Assembly: GCA_964545075.1 (NCBI GenBank)
Contig: CAZJFS010000016.1
Coordinates: 1 to 43,523 of the forward strand
Source: DAOPXV01 sp035352535
Lineage (GTDB): Bacteria > Muiribacteriota > UBA9980
Direction: 5' to 3'
DNA length: 43,523 nt
Below are positions 40,333 to 43,523 of the stretch, piece by piece (the stretch's first letter is position 1; every line of letters begins with the position of its first letter). Below the pieces are notes generated by a model, which was not told the DNA's origin, ran no database searches, and saw only the letters and a list, made by a program, of their open reading frames with translations. A program made the position numbers and the translations under genes.

Positions 40333-42075
40333 TTACAGGCCGCGGATCTCTTTGGCTATTTCAGCTTTTACTATGTCAACGACTTCGTTTACGCCGATTA
40401 AGGTCGGCTCTTTAGCCAGGCGGCGCTTGAATTCAACTTTTCCTTCGCCAACGTATCTTCCTACGGTTATCCTGATCGGAATTCCGAGAAGGTCGGCATC
40501 TTTAAATTTGAATCCCGGCTTTTCGTTGCGGTCGTCGTAGATGACTTCGACGCCGGCGGCTTTCATTTTTTCATAAAGCTCTTCGGCGCAGTTTTTCTGG
40601 GCTTCGTCATTGCAGTTCAAAAGTACGAGTATGACATGGAAAGGCGCGATCGGCATGGGCCATGCGATGCCATTATCGTCGTTGTTCTGTTCTACCGCCG
40701 ACTGCATCGTGCGGCCGACGCCTATGCCGTAGCATCCCATTATTATCGGCTTTTCCTGGCCGTTTTCATCGATGAAGTTGGCGCCGAGGGCGGTCGAGTA
40801 TTTGGTTCCGAGTTTGAAGATGTGTCCGACCTCTATGCCGCGCGTCTTTTTAAGCGTGCCTTCACATTTAGGGCAGGGGTGCGAGTCGTCGACCATCATG
40901 AGATCGGTGAAATCGGTGACCTTGAAATCGCTCAAATTGACGTTTTTAACGTGATAATCTTTTTCGTTGGCGCCGACGACGAAGTCGGAGATATGTTTAA
41001 TCGAATTGTCGGCAATTACGCGGATATTGGGATTAAGGTTTAACGGTCCGCCGAATCCGGGATATGCGCCGGTCCTTTTCTGGACTTCTTCCGAGGGTAT
41101 CAATTCGAGGTTAATGAAGTTGAGATAGTTTTTGAGCTTGATCTCGTTGAGTTCGAATTCGCCAGAGATGAGGGCTACAACATCTTCGCGACCGTCATTA
41201 GCGGCTTTTCCGTTTGTAAAGAAAAGTATCTTGCAGAGTTTTTTCTTCGGGACCTTCATGAATTTGGAGAGGTCGTCTATCGTTGCCGCGCCGGGCGTGT
41301 GTATTTTTTCAGGCTTTTCGCCGGACGGTTTTTCTGCCTGGCCTAATATTTTATCTATCTTCGTCGTGGCTTTTTCGACGTTAGCCGAATAGTCGCACTT
41401 ATCGCAGTAAACTATAGCGTCTTCGCCCGAGGGTGCGATAACCATGAATTCATTGGAGGACGATCCGCCGATGGCCCCTGAATCCGCTTCAACAACGGTA
41501 TATTTAAGGCCGCAGCGTTTGAAGATATTGCAATAGGCGGCGTGCATCTTTTTATAGTTTACGTCGAGCTGTTCCTGGCTAGCTTCAAACGAATAAGCGT
41601 CTTTCATGGTGAATTCGCGAGCGCGCATGAGTCCGAAGCGCGGGCGTATTTCGTCGCGGAATTTGGTCTGTATCTGATAAAGTATCACGGGCAGCTGCTT
41701 GTATGATTTTATGTCGCGGCGGACGAGATCGGTTATAACTTCCTCGTGCGTCGGGCCAAAGCAATATTCGCGTTCCGCGCGATCTTTGATCTTGAGCATT
41801 TCGGAACCGTAAACTTCCCAGCGGCCCGTTTCTTTCCAGAGATTGGCCGGAAGAACGCATGGCATTATAACTTCCTGGGCGCCAGCCGAGTTCATTTCAG
41901 TCCTGATTATATTCTCGATTTTTTTGATCGTGAGATTTGCCAGCGGCATTATGATGTAAATGCCGGAAGCCAGTTTTCTTATCATTCCCGCGCGCATCAA
42001 TAGTTTGTGACTGATTATCTCCGCGTCGCCCGGGTCTTCTTTTGTAGTTCTGATGAATGCCTGTGAAAAACGCAC
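40333..42075 (-). CDS. proS: Prolyl-tRNA synthetase, bacterial type with editing domain
   Basis: Charges tRNA-Pro; class II synthetase of 580 residues, normal for the bacterial form. It shows motif 1 (MRAGMIRKLASGIYIIMPLA), motif 2 (FRDEIRPRFGLMRAREFTMK) and motif 3 with GCYGIGVGRTMQSAVEQ. The INS editing insertion (about 220-405) that hydrolyses Ala-tRNA-Pro lies between motifs 2 and 3, and the anticodon-binding domain ends with IRITVGRYVGEGKVEFKRRL. The start is GTG at 42075 with AGGGGGAA 8 bases upstream; no nearby in-frame ATG fits. Confidence 0.97.
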   Translation of the reverse strand: MRFSQAFIRTTKEDPGDAEIISHKLLMRAGMIRKLASGIYIIMPLANLTIKKIENIIRTEMNSAGAQEVIMPCVLPANLWKETGRWEVYGSEMLKIKDRAEREYCFGPTHEEVITDLVRRDIKSYKQLPVILYQIQTKFRDEIRPRFGLMRAREFTMKDAYSFEASQEQLDVNYKKMHAAYCNIFKRCGLKYTVVEADSGAIGGSSSNEFMVIAPSGEDAIVYCDKCDYSANVEKATTKIDKILGQAEKPSGEKPEKIHTPGAATIDDLSKFMKVPKKKLCKILFFTNGKAANDGREDVVALISGEFELNEIKLKNYLNFINLELIPSEEVQKRTGAYPGFGGPLNLNPNIRVIADNSIKHISDFVVGANEKDYHVKNVNLSDFKVTDFTDLMMVDDSHPCPKCEGTLKKTRGIEVGHIFKLGTKYSTALGANFIDENGQEKPIIMGCYGIGVGRTMQSAVEQNNDDNGIAWPMPIAPFHVILVLLNCNDEAQKNCAEELYEKMKAAGVEVIYDDRNEKPGFKFKDADLLGIPIRITVGRYVGEGKVEFKRRLAKEPTLIGVNEVVDIVKAEIAKEIRGL

Positions 42076-42133
42076 TTGAAATTCCCCCTGTTTTTAATAT
42101 ATTAAAGATTACTTATATACTTTTCAAAATTGA

Positions 42134-42148
42134 GCGGGCGAAGCCCGC
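42134..42148. other. Short GC hairpin in the protease-proS spacer
   Basis: GCGGGC (42134-42139), GAA and GCCCGC (42143-42148). On the minus strand it is followed by an interrupted T-rich run, so it may be a weak terminator or processing site between the protease gene and proS. Confidence 0.35.
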
Positions 42149-42193
42149 GTTCTTAAAATATTCTCTTTTCACTTTTCATTGTTCTCCGGCAGC

Positions 42194-43523
42194 TTAATTC
42201 CATCCGATAAGGCGTATTATGTCCTTATAGGTTATCAGAACGGCAAGTACCAAAAGCATTATGATGCCGACCGTGTGTATGCCTTCCTCGACCTTTGACG
42301 AGAGCCTTCTTCTTCTGATGGCTTCGAGGAAGGTGAATATTATCCTGCCGCCGTCCAAGCCGGGTATCGGGAAAAGGTTTAAGAGGCCGATATTTATGGA
42401 GAGGAGGGCCGTAATATTTAAAAGACTGAAAAAACCTTCGGTGGCCTGATCTTTAACGACCTTGGCGATACCGACGGGTCCCTGCACGTATTCGGTTGAA
42501 ATGGCTCCGATGAGAAGCTTTTTAATGCCTTTGAGCATTTCTGTCGTGAGCATTACGACCTGATTGAACGCGGCGTTGGCGCCTTCGACAATACCGAGCC
42601 TTTCGCCGACCGAATTTTTCATTGAAACGCCGATTCTTCCCTCGTTGGACATGTTGTCTAATTTAGGAGTTACTTTAAGATCAAGCGTTTCTTTTTCGTT
42701 TCTGATAACGGTGATCTTGAGCTCGCGCCCGGGATTCAGGCTTACGACGCGAAGCATCTGGCCCCACGTATCGATCTGTTGGTCGTTGATCTTAACGATG
42801 CGGTCGCCAGGAAGCATTCCGCCTTTTTCAGCCGGCAGTCCGCTCATGACGTCGCCCATTACAGGAATGTTCGGCGGCATTATGCCGAATTGTTCGGGCA
42901 TGTCAACGCGCGTCGCGATCATTATCTCGGCCGTGTCGCGTTTAACGAGTATTTCGGCTGTTTTTCCTTCGCATTCCTTTAATGCGTCTTCTATCTGCGC
43001 GAAATATTTTATTTCACGTCCGTTTATTTTTAAAATCCTGTCGGCCTGTTTGAATTTGGCTTTAAACGCGGTCGTTTCGGGTATTATTTCGCCGGCTTCG
43101 TTTATGCTGTCGGAGACGACGCCAATGTAACCTTTGAAAGTCTTTGGATGGCTTTTGGGCGTTATTTTGGTTTCAAACGTTTTGCCGTCGCGTCCTATTT
43201 TTAAATTGACTTCTTTGTCAGCCTTAGTCTGTATATAAAATCTGAAATCATCCCAGGTCTTCATTTCGATCGAATCCGCGGCAAGCAGGATGTCGCCTTT
43301 TTTTAAGTTGACCTCGTACGCCGGCGAGCCGTTCATTATGGAGGCTACAACGGGCACCGAATAAAAGGGCTTCTGCATTATTCCGTATCCCGAATATATC
43401 AGCCAGTAAATAAGGAAGGCGAGAATGAAATTCATGAAAGAACCGGCGAAAAGTATCATCATTTTTGACCACGGATTTTTATTGTAGAAGGCGCGCGAAG
43501 GATCTTCCAGTTCTTCGTTCTCG
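42194..43523 (-). CDS. rseP: Site-2 intramembrane protease (RseP/MmpA-like), 5' end outside window
   Basis: Partial gene running off the right end; the frame stays open to 43523. Visible: a DPSRAFYNKNPWSKMMILFAG stretch before the second membrane helix, the helix NFILAFLIYWLIY, two to three PDZ-like modules (LKKGDILLAADSIEMKTWD; FKQADRILKINGREI; MLPGDRIVKINDQQI), and the LDGGRIIF motif with the Asp zinc ligand, then a terminal helix. The HExxH zinc motif lies upstream of the window. Relatives cleave membrane-anchored anti-sigma factors in envelope stress, or signal peptide remnants. It is upstream of proS, 118 bases away, on the same strand. Confidence 0.93.
   Translation of the reverse strand, partial: ENEELEDPSRAFYNKNPWSKMMILFAGSFMNFILAFLIYWLIYSGYGIMQKPFYSVPVVASIMNGSPAYEVNLKKGDILLAADSIEMKTWDDFRFYIQTKADKEVNLKIGRDGKTFETKITPKSHPKTFKGYIGVVSDSINEAGEIIPETTAFKAKFKQADRILKINGREIKYFAQIEDALKECEGKTAEILVKRDTAEIMIATRVDMPEQFGIMPPNIPVMGDVMSGLPAEKGGMLPGDRIVKINDQQIDTWGQMLRVVSLNPGRELKITVIRNEKETLDLKVTPKLDNMSNEGRIGVSMKNSVGERLGIVEGANAAFNQVVMLTTEMLKGIKKLLIGAISTEYVQGPVGIAKVVKDQATEGFFSLLNITALLSINIGLLNLFPIPGLDGGRIIFTFLEAIRRRRLSSKVEEGIHTVGIIMLLVLAVLITYKDIIRLIGWN

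Overview
The window is chromosomal DNA from a bacterium. It carries housekeeping genes (dnaG-rpoD, proS, floA, ilvE, an intramembrane protease, two tRNAs), conventional Shine-Dalgarno sites and near-perfect TTGACA/TATAAT promoters. The organism looks didermic (a glycosyltransferase 9/heptosyltransferase, a periplasmic-type lytic transglycosylase) and anaerobic or fermentative (a ferredoxin-dependent 2-oxoacid oxidoreductase with its own ferredoxin). No gene here names a phylum; the mix suggests an uncultured lineage outside the well-studied phyla. That placement is inference.

Layout. Positions 1-4800 are AT-richer and partly decayed: an IS1595-type transposase relic broken by at least two frameshifts, a GH13 glucan-branching-type enzyme, a broken coding remnant, a DUF3592-like membrane protein and a THEP1-like P-loop NTPase. 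Positions 4800-7500 hold an orphan HAMP-PAS-HisKA_2 sensor kinase and a secreted Thr-rich repeat protein. Positions 7600-11830 (minus) hold a peptide-type ABC ATPase, its substrate-binding protein (no permease genes beside them) and a lytic transglycosylase with TPRs. Positions 12000-15800 (plus) hold nuoA-nuoB-nuoC-nuoE without nuoD, then a GNAT acetyltransferase and an SDR epimerase. Positions 15900-22200 hold two unrecognised membrane or exported low-complexity proteins flanking a minus-strand pair: a REC-4xPAS-HisKA_2 kinase and an archaeal/plant-type D-aminoacyl-tRNA deacylase (DTD2/GEK1 family).

Positions 22300-26900 are a plus-strand catabolic unit: P-loop ATPase, ferredoxin, and the alpha, beta and gamma subunits of a VorB/Kor-type oxidoreductase, followed by ilvE. 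Together these fit transamination and oxidative decarboxylation of branched-chain amino acids to acyl-CoA plus reduced ferredoxin. Next come yqeY, then nfeD-floA and a small anchored protein (a membrane-microdomain module), then dnaG-rpoD with its own promoter and a hairpin/T-tract leader. Two tRNA genes (CAT and TTC anticodons) follow, then a secreted ankyrin protein, a small ACT-like protein with a GT9, and a minus-strand run: S2P/RseP protease (cut by the window end), proS, a diacylglycerol-kinase-like gene, a His-tailed MoaB and a HEAT-repeat protein.

I found no CRISPR array, prophage, defence island or complete mobile element. The observations I rate highest are the archaeal-type DTD2 in a bacterial context, the nuoABC+E fragment lacking nuoD, the possible attenuator in the dnaG-rpoD leader, and the unrecognised glycine-zipper exported protein at 15971.
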